A stretch of DNA of 64,000 nt. Source: Sarcophilus harrisii. Lineage: Eukaryota; Chordata; Mammalia; Dasyuromorphia; Dasyuridae. The DNA is taken from positions 89,753,460-89,817,459 of the forward strand of contig NC_045427.1 of assembly GCF_902635505.1 (NCBI RefSeq). Direction: 5' to 3'. Position 1 is the stretch's first letter, and the number at the start of each line of letters is the position of its first letter. Shown here piece by piece: positions 11,701-22,023 of the stretch. Below the pieces are notes generated by a model. It worked only from the letters and a program-made list of their open reading frames with translations, did no database searches and was not told the DNA's origin. Made by a program: the position numbers and the translations under genes.

Positions 11701-12562
11701 CCCACAAATTTTGGTATGATGTCTCATCATTGTCATTATCTTGAGTGAAATTATTAATTGTATCTATAATTTGCTGCTTCACCCAATCATTCTTTAAGAT
11801 GAGATTGTTTAGTTTCCAATTACTTTTTGGTCTATTTCCCCCTAACTTTTTGTTGAATGTAGTTTTTATTGCATCATGATCTGAAAAGAAAGCATTTACT
11901 ATTTCTGCTTTCTTGCATTTAATTTTGAGGTCTTTATGTCCTAATATATGGTCAATTTTTGAATAGGTTCCATGAACTGCTGAGAAGAAAGTATATTCCC
12001 TTCTATCTCCATTCAATTTTCTCCAAAGATCCAACATACCTAATTTTTCTAATATTCTATTTACTTCTTTAATTTCTTTCTTATTTGTTTTGTGGTTTGA
12101 TTTGTCTAATTCTGAGAGTGCAAGGTTGAGATCTCCTACTATTACAGTTTTGTTGTCTATTTCTTCTTGCAACTCTCTTAACTTCTCCTTTAGGAAGTTG
12201 AGTGCCATACCACTTGGTGCATATATGTTTAATATTGATATTGCTTCGTTGTTTATGCTACCCTTTAGCAGGATGTAGTTTCCTTCCTTATCTCTTTTAA
12301 TTAGATCAATTTTTACTTTTGCTTGATCTGAGATAAGGATGGCTACCCCTGCTTTTTTGACTTCACCTGAAGCATAATAGATTTTGCTCCAGCCTTTTAC
12401 CTTTACTCTATATGTATCCCCCTGCTTTAAATGTGTTTCTTGTAAACAACATATTGTAGGGTTCTGACTTTTGATCCAGTCTGCTATCTGCCTCCTCTTT
12501 ATGGGGGAGTTCATCCCATTCACATTTACGGTTAGAATTACTAAATCTGTATTTCCTGCCAT
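8729..12562 (-). CDS. L1 ORF2 protein (endonuclease and reverse transcriptase)
   Basis: This is the L1 enzyme that nicks DNA and copies L1 RNA at the nick. From the ATG at 12560-12562 it gives 1,277 residues, close to human ORF2p (1,275). The open frame extends 15 codons further upstream without ATG, so I use this Met ('[16 protein letters not shown]'). The endonuclease domain occupies about residues 1-240: N13 in 'TVNVNG', E42 in 'LQETH', 'VGDLN', and 'SDHDAIKT' with the catalytic His. The reverse transcriptase follows, with '[12 protein letters not shown]' near residue 700 carrying the paired aspartates. A C-terminal cysteine motif fits C-X3-C-X7-H-X4-C ('[18 protein letters not shown]'). 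No break is visible. Family assignment is certain; activity is untested. Confidence 0.97.
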   Translation of the reverse strand: MAGNTDLVILTVNVNGMNSPIKRRQIADWIKSQNPTICCLQETHLKQGDTYRVKVKGWSKIYYASGEVKKAGVAILISDQAKVKIDLIKRDKEGNYILLKGSINNEAISILNIYAPSGMALNFLKEKLRELQEEIDNKTVIVGDLNLALSELDKSNHKTNKKEIKEVNRILEKLGMLDLWRKLNGDRREYTFFSAVHGTYSKIDHILGHKDLKIKCKKAEIVNAFFSDHDAIKTTFNKKLGGNRPKSNWKLNNLILKNDWVKQQIIDTINNFTQDNDNDETSYQNLWDAAKAVIRGNFISLEAYLNKTEKEKINELGLQLKKLKKDQIKNPQSNTKLEILKLKGEIKNIESKKTIELINKTKSWFYEKANKIDKPLVNLIRKRREENEISSLKNEKGELSTNEEEIREIIRSYFAQLYANKFDNLSEMDDYLQKYRLPRLTEEEVNCLNSPISEKEIEQAIKQLPKKKSPGPDGFTCEFYQTFKEQLAPMLYKLFDKIGNEGVLPNSFYDTDMVLIPKPGRLKTEKENYRPISLMNIDAKILNKILAKRLQKIISKIIHYDQVGFIPGMQGWFNIRKTINIIGHVNNQINKNHMIISIDAEKAFDKIQHPFLLKTLESIGINGLFLKIISSIYLKPSVSIICNGDKLQPFPIRSGVKQGCPLSPLLFNIVLETLAIAIRAEKEIKGIRIGNEEAKLSLFADDMMVYLENPRDSAKKLLEIIHNFSKVAGYKINPHKSSAFLYITNKIQQSELQREIPFKVTTDNIKYLGIYLPRENQKLYEQNYRPLFTQIKSDLTNWKNIKCSWIGRANIIKMTILPKLIYLFSAIPIRLPKNYFNDLEKITTKFIWKNKRSRISRELMKKKSNDGGLAVPDLKLYYRAAVTKTIWYWLRNRLVDQWNRLGSRDKTVNKYSNLVFDKPKDPSFWDKNLLFDKNCWENWKLIWQKLGIDPYLTPYTKIRSKWVHDLGIKNEIINKLEEHRIVYLSDLWKGKVFMTKAELEIITDHKIENFDYTKLKSFCTNKTNADKIRREAINWENIFTVKGSDKGLISKIYRELTLIYKKSSHSPIEKWSKDMNRQFSDEEIETISSHMKRCSKSLLIREMQIKTTLRYHYTPVRLAKMTGKNNDDCWRGCGKTGTLMHCWWSCERIQPFWRVVWNYAQKVIKLCIPFDPAVLLLGLYPKEIIKKGKGPVCARMFVAALFVVARNWKLNGCPSVGEWLNKLWYMKIMEYYCSVRNDQQDDFRKAWRDLHELMLSEMSRTRRSLYTSTTILDDDQF

Positions 12563-13081
12563 CCTAATAACCCCAGATTGTGCTTTACTTATTCTTGCCT
12601 CCCCCAACCCTCTTTCCCCCTTTTAAACTTATGTACCCCTCTTGTATCACGATACTTATCCTCTTTATAATCCCTCCCTCCCCCCCTTTGAGTCTTTCCC
12701 CCTTCCTTCCCTTATTACTCTTTTTCTTTTCCCTTTTCCTCTCCCCCGTTTTTAATGAGGCGAGAGAGAATTTTCTCTAAAACAAATGTCAATTATTTTT
12801 TCTTTGAGCCAACTCTGATGAGAGTAAGATTCACACAATGTTCCTCCCCCTCTCTAAATTCCCTCAGATATGATAAGTTTCCTTAGCCTCTTTGTGGGAT
12901 GTGGTTTCCCTCTTTTTATCCCTCCTTCCCACCTTATTCTGCCATCATCCCTTTTCCATATCTACTTCCCTTTTTTATGTTATATCAGTACAATCAAATT
13001 ATACATGTATTCTTTTTGTATATCCACAACAGAAATACAATTCTCAAGAGTTATTTTTACCTTTTCTGCATCTCTTGAGTT
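12563..13081 (-). other. L1 inter-ORF spacer, purine-rich on the sense strand
   Basis: It separates the ORF1 TAG (13082-13084) from the ORF2 ATG by 519 nt. This is far longer than the spacer of about 63 nt I know for human L1. The plus strand is very C/T-rich ('tccctccctccccccctttg'). No ORF of note is on the sense strand. Re-initiation or another route must reach ORF2, but the sequence alone does not show which. Confidence 0.85.
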
Positions 13082-14254
13082 CTATTCTTGGAGATCAAAT
13101 TTTTTGTTTAGTTCTGGTTTTTTCTTCAGAAACAAATGGAATTCATTTGTTTCATTAAATGTCCATCTTCTTCCCTGGAAGAAAATGCTCAGCTTAGCTG
13201 GGTAGTTTATTCTTGGCTGCATCCCAAGTTCTTGTGCCTTTCGGAATATCATATTCCAGGCCCTTCTTTCCTTTAATGTAGAGGCAGCCAGATCTTGGGT
13301 GATCCTTATTGTGGCACCTCGGTATTTAAATGGTTTTTTTTTGGCTGCTTGTAAAATTTTTTCCTTAATCTGATAGTTCTGAAATTTTGCCACAATATTC
13401 CTTGGGGTTTTTATTTTAGGGTTTCTTTCAGAAGGTGTTCGATGAATTCTTTCAATGCCTATTTTACCTTCTGATTCTATTACATCTGGGCAGTTCTCTT
13501 TGATGATTTCTTGTAAAATAGTATCTAGGCTCTTTTTTTCATCATAGTTTTCAGAAAGTCCAATAATCCTCAGATTATCTCTCCTAGATCTATTTTCCAA
13601 GTCTGTCGTTTTTGCAAGTAGATAATTCATGGTTTTTTCCAGTTTGTCATTTTTTTGTTTTTGCTTGACTGATTCTTGCTGTCTCAATGAATCATTAGTT
13701 TCTATTTGTTCAGTTCTAATTTTTAAAGAATTATTTTCTTCATTAGCTTTTTTTACTTCTTTCTGTATATGTCCAATTGAGTTTTTGAATGTATTGTTTT
13801 GGTCTGTGGAATTTTTTTCCATTTCACTAATTTTTTTTTTTAGTGAATTATTTTCTTTTTCCAATTCACAGATCCTACTTTCTTGCGTGTTCTTTGTCTT
13901 TTCCAATTCACGGATCCTACTTTCTTGCGAGTTCTTTGTCTTTTCCAATTCACACATCCTACTTTCTAGTGAATTCTTTATTTTTTCCAATTCACAATTC
14001 TTACTTTCCTGAGATTTTTTTACTTTTTCCAATTCGTATTTCAGGAAGTTGTTGCTCTCTTGTAAGGCTTCTCTTTCCTTTCCCCATTTATCTTCTAACT
14101 CTCTTTTGAGACTTTTAATGGTCTCTTCTATGAGAGCATCATGTAAAGGAGGACAGTCTGATGCATTTTTGCTGTTTGAGCTCTCTTCAGGTTTGCTGAC
14201 CTGCTCTTTTTCTGCATAGAAGCTGTCGATCGTTCTTTTCATCTTTTTATTCAT
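13082..14254 (-). CDS. L1 ORF1 protein (RNA-binding chaperone)
   Basis: 390 residues, starting at ATG 14252-14254 and ending TAG. ORF1p trimerises through a coiled coil and coats L1 RNA. Here the N-terminal part is followed by a long Glu/Lys/Asn-rich coiled coil (about residues 40-215). That coil contains a tandem 14-residue repeat of the 'ELEKTKNSQESRI' type. Then comes an RRM-like domain (about 220-300; 'SRRDNLRIIGL' is RNP-like) and a C-terminal domain ('LKERRAWNMIFRKAQELG', 'RINYPAKLSIFF') that matches the PAKLS pattern in human ORF1p. It is longer than human ORF1p (338 aa), partly from the coiled-coil repeats. Intact by inspection. Confidence 0.95.
   Translation of the reverse strand: MNKKMKRTIDSFYAEKEQVSKPEESSNSKNASDCPPLHDALIEETIKSLKRELEDKWGKEREALQESNNFLKYELEKVKKSQESKNCELEKIKNSLESRMCELEKTKNSQESRIRELEKTKNTQESRICELEKENNSLKKKISEMEKNSTDQNNTFKNSIGHIQKEVKKANEENNSLKIRTEQIETNDSLRQQESVKQKQKNDKLEKTMNYLLAKTTDLENRSRRDNLRIIGLSENYDEKKSLDTILQEIIKENCPDVIESEGKIGIERIHRTPSERNPKIKTPRNIVAKFQNYQIKEKILQAAKKKPFKYRGATIRITQDLAASTLKERRAWNMIFRKAQELGMQPRINYPAKLSIFFQGRRWTFNETNEFHLFLKKKPELNKKFDLQE
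13857..14035 (-). repeat. 42-bp tandem repeat inside L1 ORF1 (two heptads)
   Basis: On the plus strand the block 'tccaattcac' recurs every 42 bp, about four times, with decreasing similarity toward 14,030. In protein each unit is 14 residues, i.e. two heptads of the coiled coil, so gain or loss of a unit keeps both frame and heptad register. Confidence 0.85.
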
Positions 14255-15034
14255 GGTTTAAAGCCTTTAGTGTAGGTCTCCTAGGCAAGGGGGTTACCAG
14301 CTTCCTCTGCAGAGCAGGGAAAGATGTAAACCGATTTCCGGCTCCGAGGTATGGGAGTGCTCTGAGTGAGAGTTTTCCGTTCCCCCAACAGGAAGTGGAT
14401 TCAGCACTGGCCCAGCTATCAAACTGCTTAGTAGGGCTGAGTAGGTTAGCGATTGCCCTCGGCTAGAGACTAAGGGGTGAAAGTGTCACTGCCCCAGGCC
14501 GGAGCCTCTTGTGGGACTTGTGAGTATTAGCAGCTGAACGCAGACCACAGACCGCAGACCGCAGACTGCAGACCGCAGACCGCCCGGAACTCTGCCCCAA
14601 TGTCTCTGCCCAATGCAAATCGGCCCTGGAAAAGCTCTATGGCCCCAAGCCGAGCTCCCCACTGCGCAGATTGGAGGCTAACTGGGTCTGCGACCTCCTG
14701 CCGTGCAGGATCACAACTGCCCCAAGGAAAAGCCCGTACTGCGGGTTGGGGCTGCGCGCTTGTGCTGAGATCTGTGCCTTCACCCTCCGTTTGAGACTCT
14801 CCTCGGAACCTAATTTCTCTCCCCGTCTGCGCCGATCTCCCCCCTGGCCCCGGAACCAACCTTTTTTGGCGAGACTGCAGATTTTCTTCGGCCGGTGAGT
14901 TGTTCTACTTCTTATCTTTACGAATTGTAGCAGTCAAGACTATTTTTGAGGCTCGATATAATATTGATAAAGAGGGTAAGAGAAGAGCTTAGAAAGTCGC
15001 GTGTGTCTTCTCCGCCATCTTGGCTCCGCCCCCC
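14255..15034 (-). promoter_or_regulatory. L1 5'UTR / internal promoter with YY1-like site
   Basis: GC- and CpG-rich compared with the AT-rich neighbourhood. The sense 5' end reads 'GGGGCGGAGCCAAGATGGCG', containing a CAAGATGGC core. That matches the YY1 site at the start of human L1 that sets the transcription start. The stretch 14539-14583 is a (CAGACCG)-like 7-mer tandem run. A 110-codon sense-strand uORF (14527-14859) and two short antisense frames (14600-14794, 14671-14898) exist; I cannot show they are translated. Confidence 0.8.
14539..14583. repeat. 7-bp tandem repeat in L1 5'UTR
   Basis: 'cagaccacagaccgcagacc' continues as about six near-identical 7-mers (cagaccg/cagactg). Confidence 0.85.
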
Positions 15035-15052
15035 CTGTCATAGGGACTTTTT
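15035..15052. repeat. Target-site duplication, right copy, of full-length L1
   Basis: Exact copy of 8268-8285; the L1 5' end abuts it directly ('cgccccccctgtcatag'). Confidence 0.92.
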
Positions 15053-15084
15053 ATGTAAAAGGCAATGTAATATAACGCAAAAGA

Positions 15085-15262
15085 GGGAGGGAAAGGGAGC
15101 AGACATTTATTAAATGTTAACTACATATCAGATGCTTTGCTAGGCATTTTACAAATATTTCATTTGATTCTTCCAACAACTCTGGGAGGTGGATGCTGTT
15201 ATTTCCTCACTTTTTACTATTAAGGATACTGAGGAAGAGGTTAAGTGGCTTGCCCCAAATCA
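15085..15262 (-). repeat. MIR-type SINE fragment
   Basis: 'agacatttattaaatgttaa', 'gcatatcagatgctttgcta'-like and 'gaggttaagtggcttgcccc' are in reverse MIR order. It is cut at its right end by the next SINE. Confidence 0.65.
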
Positions 15263-15487
15263 GGGCAGCTAAGTGGACACTGGACTTGGAATCAGGAAGA
15301 TTCATCTTCATGAGTTCAAATCCGGCCTCACACACTTCCTAGATGTGAAATTGGACAAATCACTTAATGCCATTTGTCTCAGTTTCCTCATCTAGAAAAT
15401 GAACTGGAGAAGGAAATGCCAAACCACTCTAATATTTTTGACAAGAAAACGCCACCTTAATTTGCTATGGGCCCATAGAGTCTCAAA
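15263..15487 (+). repeat. Marsupial tRNA-headed SINE, long form
   Basis: Head 'cagggcagctaagtggacac', B-box region 'gagttcaaatccggcctcac', body 'gtctcagtttcctcatctag' and 'aaatgccaaaccactctaat'. Near full length. Confidence 0.8.
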
Positions 15488-15759
15488 ACTTTTATTTCTC
15501 TGACCTTATATGGAATATAAACAAATCAGTGTGTGACTACATCAATCTAAATGGCCCAGAAGGATGATACATATTATAATCTACATATGTCTACCCATCC
15601 TGGCCATATTTTGCACCATAAATTCATCATAGGGGCCATCCCATTGTATTGGAAGCTTTCTTGATTTCCACTGATTATTGTAAGGATATCAAGAGGGTAC
15701 TGTGGTTATCACTCACTCTCATCACATAACTATCTCATCTTCATTTTCTATAAAACTTT

Positions 15760-18700
15760 TCCTGATGGCATCTTTTATACTTTTTCTTTCTCCAAGTTGT
15801 TTATTATGCATTAAAAACCCAAATTTGTATTGCATTGTATCTGAAAATGCATGATTCATTTTGCATCTACAATCCATCATGTCTCTCACCAAGAGGTTTT
15901 TAAGTCTTTCAAAGATATTCTCACTTTCTATGTTGTAGTCACTGTATTTCTAGTTTTGTGTATTTTACTTTGTAGCAGTTCATGCACATTGTCCCAGGTT
16001 TCTCTGAATCTTTCCCCCTATGATATTCTATTAATATTCATGACCCATAATTTATGCAGCCATTTTCCAATTCCTGAGCCCTCATTTTATTTCTAATTTG
16101 TTGCTAAAATAAAGTATGTCAATAAATTATTTTTGTACACATTGGTATTTTGCTTCTTTCTTTGAACTCTTTGGGTGATATATTCAGTAGTCTGGATTTT
16201 ATACACAAAATGATTAGACTAATTCATCTCTTCATGAACAATATATTGGTTTTCCTGATGTTCCAAATCCTCTCTGGAAAGAACCTTTTTATGTTTTTGT
16301 AGTCTTGCTCATCTTATAAGTGTGAATATACACATATTTCAATGTGAATTTCTCTTATAATTAATTTGGGACATTTTAAATGTGATTATAGCTTATTTTA
16401 AAGGACTATCTTTAAATATTCTTTTGACCATTCATCAATGGAGAATGGTTTTTCTTCTTACATTTTTATATCAATGTTCTATATGTTTGGAATAAATTCC
16501 TAGAAAAATTTGCTTTAAAGATTTCTACCAGTTAAGCATTTCCCTTCTGATTTTAACTATGTAGATAATGTTTTTGAATTTTTATATAATCTAAATAATT
16601 TTCTTTTACGTGATCATTGTATATCCTTTGTTTTGTGAAGAACACTTATTTTATACATAATTATAAAGGCATCTCCTAATTTGTTTAGGACATGAAATAT
16701 CTATGTTTTTATTTAGCTATATTTGGGTCTTATAATTGGAGCTTATAGTGGTCTATGAGATGAAATGTTTATCTAAACTTTGTTTCTTTCAAATTACTTT
16801 CAAATTTCCCAGGAGTTTTTGTTGAATGGTGAATTTTTACCTCAGTAGTTTGTGTCCATGGATTATCAAACACTGTGCTACTCTCTTCCTTTGCTTTTGA
16901 CTCTTGAGAGAAATGAATTTGTTCAACTGATCATATAATATGAAGTTGACATAATAAATTGTCATATGACTTAATATATAGTACAGCCAGAACCTCATTC
17001 ATTTTCTTATTTTTCACCATTTCCTTTGAGATTTGACATTTTGTTCAGTTAGATTGTTGGAATATACAGGAGCTGTTGGAATATACAGGAGCCACCTGAC
17101 AGTGGCTGCTGGAGACCCAACCCAGAATGGATCTCCTCTTGTGAGAGGATGATACAAGGAGACTGAGAGGCAGTTGCTGTTCTCTGACCTCTCTCACTGA
17201 GAGGACGTTGCATTGTCTGATCTCTTTCCTCTTCCCTCTGCCTCCAATTTATCTCATTCCCAGTCTGATATACCTGTGTCAGTGAAGGCTGCCCTGTAAC
17301 TCCTTCAGATGTTATGATCCACAGCTGTGGAGGCTCTCAGAAAATTGACCTGTCCCTTAACATTAGATGAATTCTGTTATAATTTTGTCTAGTTTGTAAA
17401 ATAGTTATTTGATTCTTTTGATTTGCTTGACTTTGAATCTGTAAATTAATTTAGGTAGTGCTTTCATGTTTATTGTTATCATGGATAAACCATGAATTTT
17501 TAATTATCTAATTATGTAATTATTCCTTTGTTGTTGTGAATAGTGTTTTGTAGTTGTGTTCATATATTTCATGTGTATTTTGAAAAGTGTTCCCACATAT
17601 TTTATGATAGCTCCTTTAATGTTTTTGAATAAAATTTTTAAAATCTCTTCTGTTGGCAATATGTAGAAAAAGCAGTTAACTTTGTAGGCTTATTTTTTAT
17701 CATGTTATTTTATTAAAGTTGTATATTATTTCTATTTTTGTAATTGAAACTATGATTATTTAAATAAATTATCATTTGTAAAAGATAATAATTTTGTTTC
17801 TTTTTGCCTATGGTTATTTCTTTAATTTCTTTTTTGTTTTATTGCTATAGATAGCATTTCCATAATTATACAAAACTATAGTAATGACAAAGGTTGTCCT
17901 TACTTTATCTCTCATCTTGTTTTTTTTTGTGTGTGTGTGTTTGTATCTATTAGATATACTGGTCTATGTTTTTGTCTCTCCCTGATTTATGTATCAAGAC
18001 TATATTTAAACCAATTTGCTAGGATGCCAAATTTCATCAATTTCTGCTAACTATGGAAATAGTTAATTATTTTTTGAATATTTGATAGAATTCCTTTATA
18101 AATACATTTATTTTGAAGTATACTTTTTTCCTTTGAAATTCATTGATGGCTTGCTTTTTAGTTAGAGATCAGGTTACTTAAATTCTCTATCCTAAAAAAT
18201 TAAATATTTTATTTATTTTTATAAAAAGCCATTTTTTCCATTTCTTAGTTTTTGCTGGCATAACCAGATGAAAAAATTTTTTTAATGATTTTACTTTTTT
18301 CTTTTTCTTTTTTGCGAGTTCTTTTAATTTTTGATATTTATTATTTTTTCCTTTTTTTCTGATGATTTATGTTTTTGTTAATTTAAGAAACTTTATTTAT
18401 CAATTTATGAGTTTTTGCTTTTAATTTTCCTTATCTTTTCTTTGAATTTTAGAATTCAGTTTTTTATAGAGGTTTTTTGATTTTTTTTAGCATTTTTATT
18501 AATTTGTACCTAACTTACTGATATTATTATCTTCTTTTGATGAAATTTAGAGAAAATAATTCTTTTAGAATTGCTTTGCATACATCCTTAAAAGATATTG
18601 TCTAACTGTTGTAATTTTCTTTAATAAAGTTCTGTTATTTTAATTTGTTCTTTGTCCCAATTATTTTAAGATTATTTTATTCTCCTTTTAAATTTGAATT

Positions 18701-19418
18701 ATTTCCTCAAATATCTTATTTTGTTATAATTCTTATATATTGTGGGAAATAAAATATTCATTTATTTTGGCTTTTGTGCAATTTTAGTTAGATCTTTATG
18801 CCCTAGTCCAGAGTCAATTTGTGTAAGGATGCTACCATGTGCTACTGAGATGTATTTATTCTTTTAATTCTTGTTTGGGAATACCCAAGACACTTAACAA
18901 TAAGTAACTTTTCTAAGAATTTTTTAGTATATGTAATTTTCTTCTCATTTATCTTTTTTATTAGATTTGTCTAAATCTGAAAGGGTTACATTGCAGTCCA
19001 CAATTTTTATAGTCAAATTATCTATATCTTCTAGCAATTCAAAATTCTTTTCCATTAAGTTTAGATACTATGGCATTTGGTAGTGTATATATTAATTATT
19101 GTTATTGTTTCATATCTATACAATTAAGTATATATATATATATATAGTCCCTTGCCATATAATTTTTTACTATTGCCTTGTCTGATTTTATGATTTCTGA
19201 CTCCCATTTCTAATCGACATGAAGCACACTTAATTATGCTCTATCCCCACATTTTAAATTGTGAATCTTTATATTTGAAGTAGATTTCTTATAATCAATA
19301 TTTTATTTGCTTTTTTGTAATCAATTCTTATATCCTTTAATTTTAGGAATGAGTTCATCCTTCTCATGTTCAACATTACAATTAAGTATGTATTTTTCCT
19401 TCTCAAATGCTCATTTCC
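15760..19418 (-). mobile_element. Old L1, most of ORF2 and 3'UTR, split by a solo LTR
   Basis: Minus-strand L1 of an older subfamily. The 3'UTR lies at about 15,760-16,000 ('gaggtttttaagtctttcaa'). The ORF2 C-terminal end is at about 16,020-16,500 ('atggagaatggtttttcttc', matching 'ttggagaatggcttgatttt' in the young L1), and blocks continue toward the ORF2 start near 19,350 ('gagttcatccttctcatgtt'). It is highly diverged and carries many stops. The LTR at 17,055-17,362 is inserted into it. The plus strand is T-rich throughout. Confidence 0.8.
17055..17362. mobile_element. Solo LTR of an endogenous retrovirus-like element
   Basis: About 308 bp, TG...CA ends ('tgttgg...cttaaca'), flanked by a 6-bp duplication 'ttagat' (17049-17054 and 17363-17368). 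The 19-base start is duplicated in tandem. A 6-bp duplication suits class II (beta-like) elements, but the family is not named. Fossil copy inside the old L1, so it is younger than that L1. Orientation unclear. Confidence 0.75.
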
Positions 19419-19692
19419 TGTTACAGGAGCCATCTGCTAATGGCTGCTAGGGATCTAATTCTGACCAGCAGAATAAATACTTTCATGTGAGAGGATGATA
19501 ATGATACAAGGAGAATGAGAGGCAGTTGCATCCTCTGACCTTTCTACTCTTCCCTCTTGCCTCAGATTTATTTCATTCCCAATTCACAAGCAGCATCTGC
19601 ATCAGTAAATTAGTAAACAGTAAAGGTTGATTTTCAATTCCTTTGTTTCACAGCTGTGGGGGCTTCAGAGAACCTATGGCTCCTTAATGATA
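19419..19692. mobile_element. Second LTR copy of the same family
   Basis: It shares blocks with the LTR at 17,055: 'acaggagcca', 'gtgagaggatgataatg', 'gagaatgagaggcagttgc' and 'cacagctgtgggggct'. It is more diverged, the right end is indistinct and no clear target duplication was found. Fossil. Confidence 0.65.
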
Positions 19693-20600
19693 CAATCCTC
19701 TTTAACTTTTTACAGGCTTTCTGGGTTTCACACTTAGGCATGGTCCTCAACAATTTCCCCCCTCATTTCTTCCTGAATCCCACTTTATAAGAAGAGGGGA
19801 ATATAAAAAAGAAAAGAAATATGACATAGATATGTAGCTGGAAGGGATTTTAGAGGCCACCTCCTCATTGTACATATGAGGAACATGATGTTCAGAGACA
19901 TTAAGTGACTTGCCTGGGATCGCATAGCTAGTAAATTTCTGAAGTAGGATTTGAACTGATATTTTCCTGATACTGAGGTTCAGTTCTCTATCTACTTAAG
20001 GGGTGCTTTGCTGGAGGCAACATGCTAGAAGAACAAGATTGAATATGACCGGTGAAATGTTTAACAAAGTAAGTAAAAATGCAGTAGGATGTAGATTATG
20101 TTAATTTGTTGCTTTCTAAGACAATATGTGGCTTACAGAGATCAATTTCTATTTGAGTTTGACACAACTACACTATTACTACATTTTTCTTTCTACCACC
20201 AAGGCCAGACCCCAATCTTTGTTTCTTATATTTCCTTTCTCTCAGTTTAATTCTTTCTTTATGTTTAACCTTGCTTAGATGAAATTTGTTTTTGTTGTGA
20301 CTCTTCCATCCTTGACTTTATTTTCTCTTATATAGAGAGGTGGCTCATTAATTAACAAGCATTTATTAGGTGCCTTTTATGAGTTAGACATTTTGTTGAG
20401 TGCTAGGGATACAAAGATAAAAATAAAATTGTAAGGGAAGGAAAGGGAATAAGTATTTATATAGAGGCTACCATGTGCCAAGTAAGGTGCTAAGGATTTT
20501 TCACAAATATGATCTCTCTTGATCTTTACTATAATTTGATCCTTAAGTAGCTTAATATAGTTGGGAAGATAACAGATATTTGTAGAGCTATTTCCAAAAT
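19693..20600 (-). repeat. Cluster of MIR and L2 3' fragments
   Basis: MIR reverse core at about 19,855-20,010 ('gaggaacatgatgttcagag'). L2 3' end at about 20,345-20,435 ('caagcatttattaggtgcct'). MIR again at about 20,440-20,545 ('gaggctaccatgtgccaagt'). The gap 20,010-20,345 shows nothing I recognise. Confidence 0.55.
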
Positions 20601-20900
20601 TGGTACTGGATAATTTTGGGGTAGGTACTAGTGGCTATAATGATCAGGAAAGGCTTCATATGTTTCAGGTGATGTTTCTGATGAACCTTGGAAGAAACAA
20701 AGAATTGTGAGAATTAAAGAAAAGAAGGGAGTGAATTCCATCCAATAGCAACATCAGTGTATAGATACAGAAAAGGAAAATGGAGTGTCATGCATGAGGA
20801 ACCAGCAGAAGACTAGTTTGGTTTTATTGCAGAGAACATTATGAGGAATAATATCTGAAAAGATTGGAAAGTTAGGAAGGACCAATGAAATATGTTCTGT
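20600..20900 (-). repeat. L2 LINE fragment
   Basis: 'caggaaaggcttcatatgtt', 'ggagtgtcatgcatgaggaa' and 'aaaagattggaaagttagga' follow the inverted L2 3' order. Confidence 0.55.
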
Positions 20901-22020
20901 GCAAAGTATTCCCTTCCCATTCCTGACCTCCATGCCTCACAAAGGGGATTGGTGTTTACTTCCTCATTTACATTCCCTTTCTTCAACCAATTTAAGACAA
21001 ACCATACATATTTGGGAGACCAAGAACAGATATTTAATTAGAATCATTGGACAGTTTTTCTCCCTTTGAAATTAAAACTTAGGTCGATCTACATTCTTAG
21101 ATCCTTAGTTAACTGATTACAACCAAATATATATGTGAAAACCACTCTACCATCTTCAGTGAGATTCTGTGTTGGAGGGCTTGCTTTCACATTGTTATTT
21201 GGATTCAGTCAAACACAATACTTCAAACTGAGTCTGTTCAGCATTGAGCACAGTAGAATAATTAAAAGTATCTCAAAGTGGAATGTTTTTTAGGAGGTTG
21301 TAGATTACTCCTTGATGGGTGGTTTTCAAATGAAGGCTGGATGGGAATTTGTCACACTTGTGATAAAGAGGCTTATTTTTCTGGTATAGATTGGACTAGA
21401 TAGCCTCTGAGGTTCTTTTATCTCTGAGATTATGTTCATCTGTGATTCAAGGTTCACAGTTAAGCTTCGCCTGTGGTTTAGGTCCTTCATGTACCTAAGC
21501 ATCCAGGCCATTATTATTATTTTTTTTTCTCCTCTCCCTGCAGTAAACTGTATAACTGTGTAGCTGGTCATACTGACCCTGTTTGGAGGATCTGAAGGAT
21601 AAATGGCATTACAGATAAGGGATAATATTTCCTGCCTACTTTAGCCCTGTATTTAACCTTGTGACTTTGGAGATTTTTTTTTTCCTTTTATTCACTTTAA
21701 CAGAGAGACAGTAACTCCTTCTGGCTGGTACTGGAAGTAGCTAGTCAGCAGTACCCCAAACTGAGTTTTGCTTTCGGTGACTTTTGATACAGCTAAATTG
21801 TCAGTCAGAGATTTAGATCAGGAAGGCATCATAATGGTAATTTTGTCTAACTCCCTCAATTTACATGTGGGGAAATTGAGGCACAGAGCTGTTAAATGAC
21901 TTGCTTACAGTCTTCAATTCCACCAACTATTAAATTTGTAATTCTAGGGAGAATCTACGAGCCAATCTTCTATTTTTCTTCAACATTCTTTTCTTTCATT
22001 TAGCCCTTAAAGGTTGAAAG
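20900..22020. other. Mostly unassigned, with SINE scraps
   Basis: A THER/MIR-like 3' piece lies at about 21,365-21,445 ('ggactagatagcctctgagg'). An inverted MIR core lies at about 21,795-21,960 ('ggggaaattgaggcacagag'). Otherwise nothing recognised. Confidence 0.45.
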
Positions 22021-22023
22021 GTA

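Larger units (their letters stand above)
8286..15034 (-). mobile_element. Full-length L1 retrotransposon, both ORFs open
   Basis: A complete, minus-strand L1 of about 6.75 kb: GC-rich 5'UTR (14255-15034), ORF1 (13082-14254), a 519-nt spacer, ORF2 (8729-12562), 3'UTR and a T-rich end on the plus strand. An exact 18-bp duplication flanks it. Open frames, an intact duplication and a near-identical truncated sister nearby argue for a young insertion from a lineage active in the recent past. Whether this copy can move cannot be judged from sequence alone. It lies outside FSHR, in the same transcriptional orientation as that gene. Confidence 0.96.

Noticed and set aside
12563-12607. Fifteen extra codons before the ORF2 Met
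   Set aside because: They start at a non-ATG codon. The conserved start is the Met at 12,562, giving 1,277 residues like other L1 ORF2 proteins.
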